Positions 16,422 to 25,665 are shown, counted from the stretch's first letter. The stretch is 42,897 nucleotides of DNA from CAILUF01 sp964505265 (GCA_964505265.1 CAZDGN010000015.1:1-42897); one strand, 5' to 3'. The notes: generated by a model not told the origin, from the sequence alone. Made by a program: numbers and translations.

Positions 16422-17327
16422 ATGCAAGAAAAAACATCCGATTTAATTATTGAAAATCAGGAAAATTACCAAACTTCAAAAAATTTAGTAAAAAATGATG
16501 ATGGCTTTGCCCAATATTTGCGTGAAATTCAAAAATTTCCAATTCTAACGCCAGAACAAGAATATGAATATGCCGTAAGATTCGCCAAAAATAACGATAA
16601 AGAAGCAGGAAAAATTCTTATACAAAGTCATTTACGTTTAGTCGTAAAAATTGCCTATAAATTTAAAAATTATGGCTTGCCCGCTTCCGATTTAGTAGCT
16701 GAAGGCAATATTGGTCTAATTCAAGCCTTAAAAAAATTTGAACCAGAAAAAGGCTTTCGCTTTTCAACCTATGCTATGTGGTGGATTAGAGCCTTCATTC
16801 AGGATTATGTTTTACGTTCATGGTCAATGGTAAAAATTGGCACAACCTCAGCTCAAAAAAAATTATTTTTTAATTTAAACAAAATTAAGAAAAAACTCGG
16901 AATTAATCACAACGAAAACCAAATTTCTAGCGAAAATATTGCGAAAATTGCCAGTGATTTAAATGTTTCTAAAGCAGAAGTTTTGGATATGGACTCAAGA
17001 CTTACTCAAAGCGATAAGTCCTTAAATAGCAAATTCAATGATGATGAAACCGAAATTGGCGACCAAATGTCTGACAATTCACCATCGCAAGAAGAAATTG
17101 CTATTAAAAATCAAGAAATTTCCCGACAAAAAGCCCTTTTTAAAAAAGCCTTTGACCAATTAAATGACCGAGAAAAAGAAATAATTTTGAAGAGACAATT
17201 AATCGATGACCCACAAACCCTTGAAGAACTTAGTCAGTATTTTAAAGTTTCAAGGGAAAGAATTCGACAAATCGAAGAAAATGCCATCAAAAAAATCAAA
17301 AAATTTATAACTGAATTTTTAAAATAA
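16422..17327 (+). CDS. rpoH: RNA polymerase sigma-32 factor
   Basis: RpoH directs RNA polymerase to heat-shock promoters. The 301 residues show region 2 (SHLRLVVKIAYKFKNYGLP, then DLVAEGNIGLIQALKKFEPEKGFRFSTYAMWWIRAFIQDYVL). Next comes the RpoH-specific region C (AQKKLFFNLNKIKKKL), which separates it from RpoD and is tied to chaperone/FtsH control. Region 4 has a helix-turn-helix (TLEELSQYFKVSRERIRQIEENAIKKI). The stop overlaps the ribE start by one base (TAATG), so riboflavin genes may be cotranscribed with it. Confidence 0.95.
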   Translation: MQEKTSDLIIENQENYQTSKNLVKNDDGFAQYLREIQKFPILTPEQEYEYAVRFAKNNDKEAGKILIQSHLRLVVKIAYKFKNYGLPASDLVAEGNIGLIQALKKFEPEKGFRFSTYAMWWIRAFIQDYVLRSWSMVKIGTTSAQKKLFFNLNKIKKKLGINHNENQISSENIAKIASDLNVSKAEVLDMDSRLTQSDKSLNSKFNDDETEIGDQMSDNSPSQEEIAIKNQEISRQKALFKKAFDQLNDREKEIILKRQLIDDPQTLEELSQYFKVSRERIRQIEENAIKKIKKFITEFLK

Positions 17328-17947
17328 TGTTTACAGGAATTATTTCACATCAAGCAATAATTAACGATATTAAATTTAATTCAAAAAAAGATGCTTTCTT
17401 ACAAATTAAAATCAACAAGGGTCAAATCAAAAGAACCCTTAAAATTGGCTGTTCCATTGCCTGCAACGGTATTTGCTTAACTTTAATTAAGAAAACCATC
17501 AACTATAAATTTTTGCTTTTAGATTTTGAAGCATCAAAAGAAACCTGCAACAAAACCACCATTAAAAATTGGCAAAAAAATCAAGAAATTAATTTAGAAT
17601 TTGCAATGAAAATTAATGATGAGTTTGGTGGGCATTTGGTACAAGGTCATATTGATGATATTGCCGAAATTAAATCAATTAAATCAATTCAAGATTCGTG
17701 GGAATTTATTTTTTCTTATCCCCAAAATTTACAAAAATTTATTGCCAAAAAAGGCTCAATCACAATCGATGGAACTTCGCTTACAGTTAATGATTTATGT
17801 GAAAATAAATTTTCAGTTAACATCATAAAACATACTTTTAATAATACCATTTTTAAAAATTATCAAAAGGGCGATGAGGTTAATCTAGAAATTGATTCCA
17901 TAGCCCGATATTTATCAAATTTAATTAATAATTATGTCCAAAAATAA
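17327..17947 (+). CDS. ribE: Riboflavin synthase alpha chain
   Basis: It converts two 6,7-dimethyl-8-ribityllumazine molecules to riboflavin. The protein starts MFTGII and is built of two similar beta-barrel halves. The first ends before residue 97 (CSIACNGICLTLI); the second carries GGHLVQGHIDDIAEI near 99 and GSITIDGTSLTVND near 143. Length (206) is normal. The start overlaps rpoH's stop, and the end overlaps ribB by 14 bases. The symbol is ribC in some organisms. Confidence 0.95.
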   Translation: MFTGIISHQAIINDIKFNSKKDAFLQIKINKGQIKRTLKIGCSIACNGICLTLIKKTINYKFLLLDFEASKETCNKTTIKNWQKNQEINLEFAMKINDEFGGHLVQGHIDDIAEIKSIKSIQDSWEFIFSYPQNLQKFIAKKGSITIDGTSLTVNDLCENKFSVNIIKHTFNNTIFKNYQKGDEVNLEIDSIARYLSNLINNYVQK

Positions 17948-19031
17948 TCTTGCTTCAATCGAAGAAATAATTGCCGACGCCAAAGAAGGTAAGATTTTTA
18001 TCTTAGTTGATGATGAAAATCGCGAAAATGAAGGAGATTTGGTAATTCCAGCAAGTAAATGTGATGATAAAAAGGTGAATTTTATGGCTACTTATGGTCG
18101 TGGTTTGATTTGCTTGGCACTAGAAGAAAAAAGAGTTAATGAACTTGATCTACCGCTTATGACTTTTAACAATGAGTCAAGACATCGCACTGCTTTCACT
18201 ATATCCATTGAAGCCAGAGAAGGAATTGCTACTGGAATTTCCGCACAAGACCGAGCAAAAACCATTGAGGTGGCTATTAATCCTAAAAATAATAAAAATT
18301 CAATTGTGAGTCCAGGTCATATTTTTCCACTAAAAGCTAGAGATGGCGGAGTTCTGGTGCGAGCTGGTCATACCGAGGCTGCGGTTGATATTGCTAAATT
18401 AGCTGGCTTAAATCCATCGGGTGTAATTTGTGAAATTATGAATGAAGACGGCACCATGGCAAGACTTCCAGACTTAATTAAATTCGCCAAAAAACATAAC
18501 TTAAAAATTGCTACAATTGCCGATTTAATCGAATATCGTCGCAAAAAAGATAAATTGATTGAATTGATTTCTACACAAAAATTTATTAGCAAAATTGCTG
18601 GAGAAATGGAATTAAAAATTTATAAAAGCAAAATCGATAATGTTGAACATATTGCCTTAATTAAAGGAAAAATTGACAAAAGCAAGCCAACTCTAGTTAG
18701 AATGCATCACTTAAATATTATTACCGATTGCCTCGAAGAAAAACAAAATCCTAAAAGCGGTCTTTTGCAAAAAGCATTAAAAAAAATTAATGAAAATAAA
18801 AGTGGATTACTTGTAATAATTCGTCAGCCCCAAGAAAAAATTTCGGATTTATTGTTTAGCAATCAAATTAGTCAAATAAATGCCCCGAAAACTTTGCGTA
18901 ATTATGGCACGGGTGCACAAATTTTAGCGGATTTGGGTATTAAAAAGTTGACCTTGTTAAGTAATTCAAAAAAATCAGTTATTGGGCTTGATGCCTTTAA
19001 TATTTCAATATCAGGTTATCAAAAAATTTAA
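17934..19031 (+). CDS. ribB: 3,4-dihydroxy-2-butanone-4-phosphate synthase fused to a degenerate GTP cyclohydrolase II domain
   Basis: Residues 1-205 are a complete RibB domain, which turns ribulose 5-phosphate into the four-carbon riboflavin precursor: the acidic loop DDENRENEGDLVIPA and the RAGHTEAAVDIAKLAG motif are intact. Residues ~215-365 align with GTP cyclohydrolase II at both ends (VRMHHLNIITD; LRNYGTGAQILADLGIKKLTLLSN). They lack the zinc-binding cysteines of the C-x10-C-x-C motif and the RHEGRG catalytic stretch. This RibB-plus-inactive-domain form (called RibBX) is known in alphaproteobacteria. GTP cyclohydrolase II activity must come from another gene. It overlaps ribE by 14 bases and is followed 3 bases later by the YceI gene. 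Confidence 0.9.
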   Translation: MSKNNLASIEEIIADAKEGKIFILVDDENRENEGDLVIPASKCDDKKVNFMATYGRGLICLALEEKRVNELDLPLMTFNNESRHRTAFTISIEAREGIATGISAQDRAKTIEVAINPKNNKNSIVSPGHIFPLKARDGGVLVRAGHTEAAVDIAKLAGLNPSGVICEIMNEDGTMARLPDLIKFAKKHNLKIATIADLIEYRRKKDKLIELISTQKFISKIAGEMELKIYKSKIDNVEHIALIKGKIDKSKPTLVRMHHLNIITDCLEEKQNPKSGLLQKALKKINENKSGLLVIIRQPQEKISDLLFSNQISQINAPKTLRNYGTGAQILADLGIKKLTLLSNSKKSVIGLDAFNISISGYQKI

Positions 19032-19034
19032 TTT

Positions 19035-20138
19035 ATGAATAAAAGGATTTGGTTTTTTGTTGGGTTTTTTTTAATTTCAAAAAATCTTTTGGCTCAAGAT
19101 TTATATAAAATCGACAATTCCCACACCAATCTAATATGGTATGCCAGCCATTTTGGTTTCTCTAAACCAAGTGGTAAATTTACCGATATTGAAGGAAAAA
19201 TATTGCTAGATGAGCGCAATCCACAAAATAGTTCGGTAGAAATTATTGTTAAAACCACCTCAATTTCTACAGGTTTTACCAAGTTCGATAATCATCTTAA
19301 AAGTGTGGATTTTTTTGATGTTGAAAAATTCCCGCTGGCCATTTTTAAAAGTCAATCAATCCGATCTGCTAGCAGCTCTGGTGCAAAGGTAAGTGGAATT
19401 TTAACCATAAAAGAGATAAAAAAATTAGTGAATTTTGATGTAAAAATTAATAAAATTGGTAAAAACCCGATCACTCAAAACAAAACTCTCGGCATGACAA
19501 TTTCAGGAACTATAAAACGCTCGGATTTTGGCATTACTTATGGTGCTCCTGGAATTGGCGACGAAGTTAAAATTGAAATTGAATGCGAAGCTATTTATCA
19601 AGGAACATCTACCACAGAATCATTGCAAAACAATGACTCAGCTTGGCAAATTATTGAAAATAAAAGTAAATTAGAATTTATCGCAAAGCAAAATGGCTCA
19701 TCAATCAAAGGTTCTTTTAAAAAATTTAATGGCAAAATTAACTTCAACCCAAATCTTCTTGATAAAAGCAATGTTGAAATTGAAATTGATACCACTTCAG
19801 TTGAACTTTCGTTTCAAGAGGCATTACAAACTTTAAAAAATCAAAACTGGTTAGCAACCGAAGCCTTTCCAAAAGCCTTATTTAAAGCCGATAATTTTGT
19901 GGCTATGCCTGGAAAAAATAATTTTAGCGCCAAAGGCACTTTAAAAATCAAGGATAAAATAATTCCAGCGACCCTGAATTTTAACCTCAAAGCAATTAAT
20001 GACCGCTATGCTCATGCTATTGGCAATGCATCAATTAAACGCACTGATTTTGAAATTGGCGACAGAAACATTTCCAAAGCAAATGGGGTTGAAGATCAAG
20101 TGATAATTAATTTTGAAATTCAGGCAAATAAACTTTAA
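19035..20138 (+). CDS. Exported protein with two YceI domains
   Basis: YceI proteins are lipocalin-like beta barrels that bind long-chain isoprenoids such as octaprenyl compounds in the periplasm. This one has a signal peptide (cleavage near LLAQ, residue 21). The first YceI domain spans about 23-190 (YKIDNSHTNLIWYASHFGFSKPSGKF, then ISGTIKRSDFGITYG). The second spans about 203-367 (WQIIENKSKLEFIAKQNGSSIKGSF, then GNASIKRTDFEIGD). The second lacks the usual D-x-x-H at its start. Most YceI proteins have a single domain of ~190 residues, so this is an internal duplication. It is the last gene of the plus-strand run and overlaps the end of pabB by 4 bases. Confidence 0.88.
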   Translation: MNKRIWFFVGFFLISKNLLAQDLYKIDNSHTNLIWYASHFGFSKPSGKFTDIEGKILLDERNPQNSSVEIIVKTTSISTGFTKFDNHLKSVDFFDVEKFPLAIFKSQSIRSASSSGAKVSGILTIKEIKKLVNFDVKINKIGKNPITQNKTLGMTISGTIKRSDFGITYGAPGIGDEVKIEIECEAIYQGTSTTESLQNNDSAWQIIENKSKLEFIAKQNGSSIKGSFKKFNGKINFNPNLLDKSNVEIEIDTTSVELSFQEALQTLKNQNWLATEAFPKALFKADNFVAMPGKNNFSAKGTLKIKDKIIPATLNFNLKAINDRYAHAIGNASIKRTDFEIGDRNISKANGVEDQVIINFEIQANKL

Positions 20139-21412
20139 ATTTCTTGCATTAAAATTTTAAAAATCGCTTTCGCCTTAGCATAAATCTCGGCCAACTCATT
20201 TTCTGGTTGCGATTCATAAGTTATACCCCCACCAACCTGAAACTCAAACACATCATTTTCAATTAAAAGAGTGCGGATAACCACTGAAAAATTCATCTCA
20301 TTACAATTTTTAATATAACCAAATGCTCCGCTATATAGTCCTCTAGGAGCCTTTTCTATTTGATTTAAAATCTCCATCGATTTTATTTTGGGAGCACCAG
20401 TCATAGAACCAGCTGGAAAACAGGATTTAAGTGAATCAAAAATATTTTTTGCTGGACTAATTTTACCAACAACATCAGAAGATAAATGGTAAATCATTTG
20501 GTATTTAGTAATTTCAAATAATTTTTTTACACGCACACTTGCGGGTTCACAAAATCTAGCAAAATCATTTCGCATCAAATCTACAATCATAAGATTTTCA
20601 GCTTTTTCTTTCAGGGAATTTTGCAAATATTTTTTATTTGCCAAATCTTCTTTTTTATTCAAGCCACGTTGAATAGTTCCTTTAATTGGCGAAGAAATTA
20701 CTAAATTATTTTTGGATTTTAAAAATAATTCAGGCGAAGAAGATAAAATAAATTTTCCATCAAAATTACCAAAAGCACAATAATTGCTTGGACTAATTTT
20801 TATAAGCTTTCGAAATAAATTAAAGCATTGAATGTCATCTAATTTTTCCTGAAATTTTCCATAAAATTTTCTGGTTAAATTGGCTTGAAAAAAATCGCCA
20901 CTTGCAATCATTTCTTGAATTTTTTTGATATTTAGTAAATATTCTTCATCGGTAAAATTCGAACTAAAACCATCAATTTTTGGTAATTTAAAATCCAATT
21001 TTTTAATTTTAAATTTTAAAATTTCTTCAAGTAATTTTGGGTTTTTTGTTTCAACTTTTATGGATTTTTTTTGATGATCAAAAATTAAAATTATTTTAAA
21101 TTTTAGAAAAAAGAAATTTGCAAAATTGACAATTGATTGCTGTTGATTAAAAATATTTTCAAACCGCTCTCCAGCTTCATAATTAATGCCACCAAACCAA
21201 CAATTATTTTCTTCTTGAGTAAATTTTTTTACCAAATCTTCAAAATCATCACCATAAAATCTATCATCTTCAAATAAAGCAATATAGGATTTAGAATTTT
21301 TTTTAAAATTTGCCAAAGCGGAATATAAAAAAATCCAATTTTCGTGATAATTTTTGGCAATTTTTTCAGCAAAAACCAACGGATCTTGCCAAGGAATTTT
21401 TATAGCATTCAC
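20135..21412 (-). CDS. pabB: Aminodeoxychorismate synthase component I
   Basis: It converts chorismate with ammonia to aminodeoxychorismate, towards 4-aminobenzoate and folate. The chorismate-binding core carries FPAGSMTGAPKIKSMEIL near residue 335 and GGGITYESQPENE near 397. The motif VISSPIKGTIQRG has Lys in P-I-K-G-T, the residue that separates PabB from anthranilate synthase (which has Ala), so I prefer PabB over TrpE. Length is 425. The start lies 2 bases after tpiA's stop in a minus-strand run rnd-tpiA-pabB. No pabA or pabC is in the window. Confidence 0.9.
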   Translation of the reverse strand: MNAIKIPWQDPLVFAEKIAKNYHENWIFLYSALANFKKNSKSYIALFEDDRFYGDDFEDLVKKFTQEENNCWFGGINYEAGERFENIFNQQQSIVNFANFFFLKFKIILIFDHQKKSIKVETKNPKLLEEILKFKIKKLDFKLPKIDGFSSNFTDEEYLLNIKKIQEMIASGDFFQANLTRKFYGKFQEKLDDIQCFNLFRKLIKISPSNYCAFGNFDGKFILSSSPELFLKSKNNLVISSPIKGTIQRGLNKKEDLANKKYLQNSLKEKAENLMIVDLMRNDFARFCEPASVRVKKLFEITKYQMIYHLSSDVVGKISPAKNIFDSLKSCFPAGSMTGAPKIKSMEILNQIEKAPRGLYSGAFGYIKNCNEMNFSVVIRTLLIENDVFEFQVGGGITYESQPENELAEIYAKAKAIFKILMQEI

Positions 21413-21414
21413 AA

Positions 21415-22260
21415 TTATTTTGTATTCATTAAAATTTTACCAAATTCTTCAAAATTTAAACTAGCTTTGCCAACAAGCAATCCATCTATTCCTATAATAC
21501 CAAGAATTTCCGCCGAATTTGATGAATTTACCGAACCACCATATAGTAAATAAAAATTTTCGATAAAAGTTGATACCTCGTTTTTAAAAAAATTATGAAT
21601 AAAATCTGCCATTTCACCAATTTCTTTTGGAGTTGCACTTAAGCCAGTGCCAATCGCCCAAATCGGCTCATAGGCGATAACTAATTTTTTATAGCCAATA
21701 AAAGGGAGGGAATCTTTTATTTGGTTTTTAATATATTCAAAATGCTGTCCATCTTGGCGAATTTGAAGCGGTTCGCCGATACACAAAATTGGCGTTATTT
21801 CATTTTTGACGGCTAAAGAAACTTTTTTACTAACAATTTCGTTAGTTTCATGATGATATTTTCTTCGTTCAGAATGTCCAATTATAATATATTCGCAATT
21901 GACCTCTTTAAGCTGCTTAGCACTTACATCACCAGTAAATTGACCCTCCTCTTCATAACCACAATCCTGAGCACCTAACTTTAAAGCCCTGCTATCATAT
22001 ACATATTTTTTTATTTCTTCTAAGCTAAAATCTTCGGGTGCCTTACCATATTTTTCTGACAAATATTCTAAAAAATGAAAACCATCTTCAATTAATTGGG
22101 TATCAATATAATCTATTAAAATATTTGAAGGACAAAGAACAACTTCAAGCATATTTTCGTCTTCGATTTTTTTATAAAAAACCTCATAAAACTCCTCAAT
22201 CCATTGATCCACTTCATCAAATCCATTGTTCATTTTCCAGTTTGCAACAATTATTTTCAT
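21415..22260 (-). CDS. tpiA: Triosephosphate isomerase with an insertion
   Basis: It interconverts dihydroxyacetone phosphate and glyceraldehyde 3-phosphate. All catalytic parts are present: NWKMN (Asn and Lys at residues 6 and 8), GHSERRKYH (catalytic His), AYEPIWAIGTGL (catalytic Glu) and LYGGSVN. The protein has 281 residues against a usual ~250. The extra ~30 lie before the third strand, around residues 58-92 (FHFLEYLSEKYGKAPEDF onwards, ending before LKLGAQDC), and look helical. The insertion is away from the active-site loops, so activity is probably kept. Confidence 0.95.
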   Translation of the reverse strand: MKIIVANWKMNNGFDEVDQWIEEFYEVFYKKIEDENMLEVVLCPSNILIDYIDTQLIEDGFHFLEYLSEKYGKAPEDFSLEEIKKYVYDSRALKLGAQDCGYEEEGQFTGDVSAKQLKEVNCEYIIIGHSERRKYHHETNEIVSKKVSLAVKNEITPILCIGEPLQIRQDGQHFEYIKNQIKDSLPFIGYKKLVIAYEPIWAIGTGLSATPKEIGEMADFIHNFFKNEVSTFIENFYLLYGGSVNSSNSAEILGIIGIDGLLVGKASLNFEEFGKILMNTK

Positions 22261-22266
22261 AATTAA

Positions 22267-23364
22267 TTATTTTATTAAATTTAAAATTTGCTGAATTTTA
22301 TTTCCTAAAATTGAATAACGCCAACAATTTAAAATTTCTTGTGAATTTTTAGCTAAAATAATTTGCTTAATGATTTCATTATTTGCCAAAAATTGTGAAG
22401 CAATATTTTCTTTTTTGGAAATTTTTGCAATTACAGATTTAATTTTATTATATTGCTTTATTTCAATTTCATTTAAGCTAATTTCCCTTTTTAAATCAAT
22501 AATAATTTCATCATTTTGCAAAATTTCTGCTAAATTCTTAAAAAATGCTGTTCCTGTTAAAATTTTATTATAATTCTTAAAATTATTTTTCAAAATTTGA
22601 TAAATTTCTTCATTTTTAAATAAATGTTCCCGTGGCAAATTTAATATCTTGGCATATTCTTCGCGGAGTTGAATTATTTGATATAATTTAGCGATTTCTG
22701 ATGAGTTTAAACCTTTTTTTGAAAATTTTTTAAAAATATGCTCGATATCTTTTTGCAAAATTTTTTTTACAAAATTATCCATCTCTTCTTTTGCCCAATT
22801 TTTTCGATTTTTTTCCTCCAAAATTTGATTAAAATTTTTATAAATTTGATGTAAAAATAGAACATCATATATGGCATATTTTATTTGCGAAGAACTCAAG
22901 GGTCTTCGAATCCAATTGCTAGCTTGCATAGCCTTATTTAGCTCAAAATCGCATTGATTTTTTACCAAATTATACAAACTAACATTATTAGATTGGTCGC
23001 AAAAATTGGCGATGATTTGGGTATCAAAAATATTATCCGGCCAGATTTTATAAATATGATAAAAAATTTGTAAATCCTGAGTTGATGAATGCAGAATTTT
23101 AACAATTTTTGGATTTGCAATTATAGCAAAAAGCCCTGATAAATCTAAATTTGATAATGCATCAATTACGGCAATAAATTTCTTATTTTGAGTATCTTCA
23201 TAAGCAATTTGCACAATTGATAAAATCGGAAAATATGTATCTTTTCTTTCAAACTCGGTATCAATAGCCACAACGAAATTTTCATCAATCAAATCCAAGA
23301 ATTGCTCAAGTTCATTTTGAGTATTTATAAAACTATATTGATATTTGGTGTTAATTAAATCCAT
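22267..23364 (-). CDS. rnd: Ribonuclease D
   Basis: A 3'-5' exonuclease that trims tRNA and other stable RNAs. The DEDDy exonuclease motifs are seen in order: AIDTEFERKDTYFP near residue 34, the NLDLSGL/HSSTQDLQIF block near 113 and YAIYDVLFLHQIY near 165. The C-terminal half is helical and contains an HRDC-like segment around 205-280 (LNLPREHLFKNEEIYQIL). Length 365 is typical. It sits 6 bases before tpiA and 22 bases after the unknown 545-residue gene on the same strand. Confidence 0.93.
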   Translation of the reverse strand: MDLINTKYQYSFINTQNELEQFLDLIDENFVVAIDTEFERKDTYFPILSIVQIAYEDTQNKKFIAVIDALSNLDLSGLFAIIANPKIVKILHSSTQDLQIFYHIYKIWPDNIFDTQIIANFCDQSNNVSLYNLVKNQCDFELNKAMQASNWIRRPLSSSQIKYAIYDVLFLHQIYKNFNQILEEKNRKNWAKEEMDNFVKKILQKDIEHIFKKFSKKGLNSSEIAKLYQIIQLREEYAKILNLPREHLFKNEEIYQILKNNFKNYNKILTGTAFFKNLAEILQNDEIIIDLKREISLNEIEIKQYNKIKSVIAKISKKENIASQFLANNEIIKQIILAKNSQEILNCWRYSILGNKIQQILNLIK

Positions 23365-23386
23365 AATATATTGTTTTTATCTCCAA

Positions 23387-25024
23387 CTAATGGCTAGCTC
23401 CAAGAATTTGAGGGGTTGCAGGACTAAGAGAAGTTGCATAAGGATTTGTAAGTGTTGAAGGTGGAGTTTTAGTTCTTATATCGCTAATAATTTTACCATT
23501 TTCCATATGCTTTAAAACCTTATCAAAAATAGCAATATTCTTATCTTCAGAAACAACAACCTGCTCAATAAAACTACCCATAAAATTATTTTCTTTCAAT
23601 TTATTCAAAAAAATATTTTCACTTTCAAGTTGTGCCTTGGTTTCCTCATTAACTGTTCTTTCCGCAATATGTTTCTTGTTTTTAACAATTATATCATCAA
23701 CAGAGCTTGATAATTTGCCTAATTCAGAAAAATTATACTCTAAACTCAATTTTTTTTTGTAATATTCAACTCTCTTCGTAAGAAATTTTTCTATTAAATC
23801 CTTATGGTTAAAAAAATCACCTGACATCATCTTATCAACTTTTATTAGATATGACCTATTTTGCGGTTCAATTAAAAAACTTTTTAATTCTTTGACTTTA
23901 TCGATATTTTCTATTTCGTCATCTTGTAAAATAGCTATTAAATTGTCAAATTTTTCCTTTCTTTCATTATGAGATCTTTTGTTATCATCACTCAAATTTT
24001 TATATTCATCCGAGTCATGCTCTAAAAACTCATTTCCCAAATTAGTTTTAATTTTTTCAAAAAAAACATTGGCAAAATCATCATCATTTTCAATTTTTTG
24101 CCAATATAACTCAGTTTTAATATCCTCCATAGCAACAAACTTCTTTTTTTCGTAAATTTTTGAATTTGCTTGGGCACTCTTAATAATCTCTATGATATTT
24201 TTTTGAACTTCTTTGATATCTTCTTTTTCTTTTTCGGATAAATTTTTGGCTTGTTCATGCAAATTATATTCGTGATAACCTCGATTTGCAATTAAAACTC
24301 CGCCCAAAATGAAACTTGCCATTTCACTACTAAGAAAATTACTTCCAATTGAGGATACTGGCGATAAATATTCACTTGACATTGTATCAACAAAAAATTG
24401 ATTAAGATCCTCAAAAATTGGCATGCTAGCAAGTCCTCCCGCCACCTCATCTAACTTTATGGCTTTGTAAAATTCTGCTAGATCACCTGAAATTTTTTCA
24501 CTACCAAAAATCTCCTTAATCGAATCTGAAAAATCTCCACCCATCAAATCAAATGCAATAGATAAAATATCCAAGGCATCAATTACTCCAAACAATAAAA
24601 ACGAGGTCATAATTCGATAAAAGTGCATATTAAAATTTTTCTGCTCTATCTCATTAAAACCCTCATCAATTTCTGTTTTTTTGTCACTTAATTTTGCAAC
24701 TTGTTTTTTCTTACTTTCCTCATCTTCCTTGTCTAATTCTTCCAAAACATAACCGTAGTGAATAGCTCCCTGAACCTTATTTATCTCATTGCTATTAGCC
24801 AAATCATCAAATACTTCTTTAGAAACAAGTCCAGCATGAAGATTTGGACCCCGTATAAGATTGTAAACATCATCCCATTTATGCTTCGAATTGCGGTATT
24901 TTCCTAATAGAGCTCCACCTCCAATAAATGCCCCAAGATTAGTGGCTTCTTGCTTTAAGACGGAATCAAGCATTTTAGGTTCAGAAGATAAACCTATTTT
25001 AGAGTTACCATTACTTTGATTCAT
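23387..25024 (-). CDS. Large protein of unknown function with internal hydrophobic segments
   Basis: I do not recognise a family for these 545 residues. There is no N-terminal signal peptide. Hydrophobic stretches lie around 132-152 (MTSFLLFGVIDALDILSIAF) and 235-252 (SSEMASFILGGVLIANRG). Much of the rest is charged and helical with probable coiled coil near 258-295 and 430-500. The last 30 residues are Pro/Ser/Thr-rich (PPSTLTNPYATSLSPATPQ). An intracellular membrane-active or secreted protein is possible. It is the first gene of the run that continues with rnd, tpiA and pabB, and is divergent from pal. In-frame stops just upstream support the start at 25024. Confidence 0.5.
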   Translation of the reverse strand: MNQSNGNSKIGLSSEPKMLDSVLKQEATNLGAFIGGGALLGKYRNSKHKWDDVYNLIRGPNLHAGLVSKEVFDDLANSNEINKVQGAIHYGYVLEELDKEDEESKKKQVAKLSDKKTEIDEGFNEIEQKNFNMHFYRIMTSFLLFGVIDALDILSIAFDLMGGDFSDSIKEIFGSEKISGDLAEFYKAIKLDEVAGGLASMPIFEDLNQFFVDTMSSEYLSPVSSIGSNFLSSEMASFILGGVLIANRGYHEYNLHEQAKNLSEKEKEDIKEVQKNIIEIIKSAQANSKIYEKKKFVAMEDIKTELYWQKIENDDDFANVFFEKIKTNLGNEFLEHDSDEYKNLSDDNKRSHNERKEKFDNLIAILQDDEIENIDKVKELKSFLIEPQNRSYLIKVDKMMSGDFFNHKDLIEKFLTKRVEYYKKKLSLEYNFSELGKLSSSVDDIIVKNKKHIAERTVNEETKAQLESENIFLNKLKENNFMGSFIEQVVVSEDKNIAIFDKVLKHMENGKIISDIRTKTPPSTLTNPYATSLSPATPQILGASH

Positions 25025-25137
25025 TAATTATTACTACAAAAAATTAAATTAAAAAAAACATTTTTATAATATCTTGACATAAATCAGCAAATCATTAATT
25101 TTTATAATATTAAATATTTCAAACTAATGAGGTTCAA

Positions 25138-25665
25138 ATGTTCAAGCAAATTATTATTTTATCATTATCTATAGCCTTAATTTCATGTCAATCAAATCAA
25201 TCTAAAAATCAAGAAACTGTCAAAACTGAAGACAAAACTCAAAATCTTGAAGCGTCAAAACCCGGAAATTACGAAACTTTTGATTCTCAAGAACAAATTG
25301 ACAAAGCCAATGAACTTGCCAACCAAAATGAAATCGAAGTTCCCGATCGTGTAAATTTTGATTTAGGCTCATCAAATATCAACGAAGCCTCAACTAAAAT
25401 TTTAGACATTCAAGCCGAATGGCTAAAAAGCGATAACTCTATCAACATTACATTAGAAGGTCATTGCGACGAAAGAGGTTCTCGTGAATATAACATTGCT
25501 CTCGGAGAAAAAAGAGCAGTTGCGGTAAAAAAATATTTAGTCAAAAAAGGCATCGCTGGCAATAGACTTAAAACGGTTTCCTTCGGCAAAGAAAAGCCGG
25601 CATTTTTTGGCAATACCGAAGAAATTCATGCAAAAAATAGAAGAGTTGTGGTGGTAATTAAATAG
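25138..25665 (+). CDS. pal: Peptidoglycan-associated lipoprotein
   Basis: Pal anchors the outer membrane to peptidoglycan as part of the Tol-Pal system. The signal ends in a lipobox (ALISC, Cys17). After a Gln/Lys-rich linker the OmpA-like domain spans about 65-175, with VNFDLGSSNI and the peptidoglycan-binding stretch LEGHCDERGSREYNIALGEKRA, ending NRRVVVVIK. GAGG at 25129-25132 is a rare clear SD in this window. TTGACA at 25074-25079 and TATAAT at 25103-25108 flank the likely promoter, but their 23-base spacing is too long for both to be used together. No tol genes are nearby. It is convergent with the large flavoprotein gene, 9 bases away. Confidence 0.95.
   Translation: MFKQIIILSLSIALISCQSNQSKNQETVKTEDKTQNLEASKPGNYETFDSQEQIDKANELANQNEIEVPDRVNFDLGSSNINEASTKILDIQAEWLKSDNSINITLEGHCDERGSREYNIALGEKRAVAVKKYLVKKGIAGNRLKTVSFGKEKPAFFGNTEEIHAKNRRVVVVIK

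Noticed and set aside
20135..21412. pabB read as anthranilate synthase trpE
   Set aside because: The P-I-K-G-T motif has the Lys of aminodeoxychorismate synthase, and no other trp gene is adjacent.
25074..25108. TTGACA and TATAAT pair before pal as one promoter
   Set aside because: Spacing is 23 bases, too far for a normal sigma-70 promoter; either box may be used with a weaker partner.
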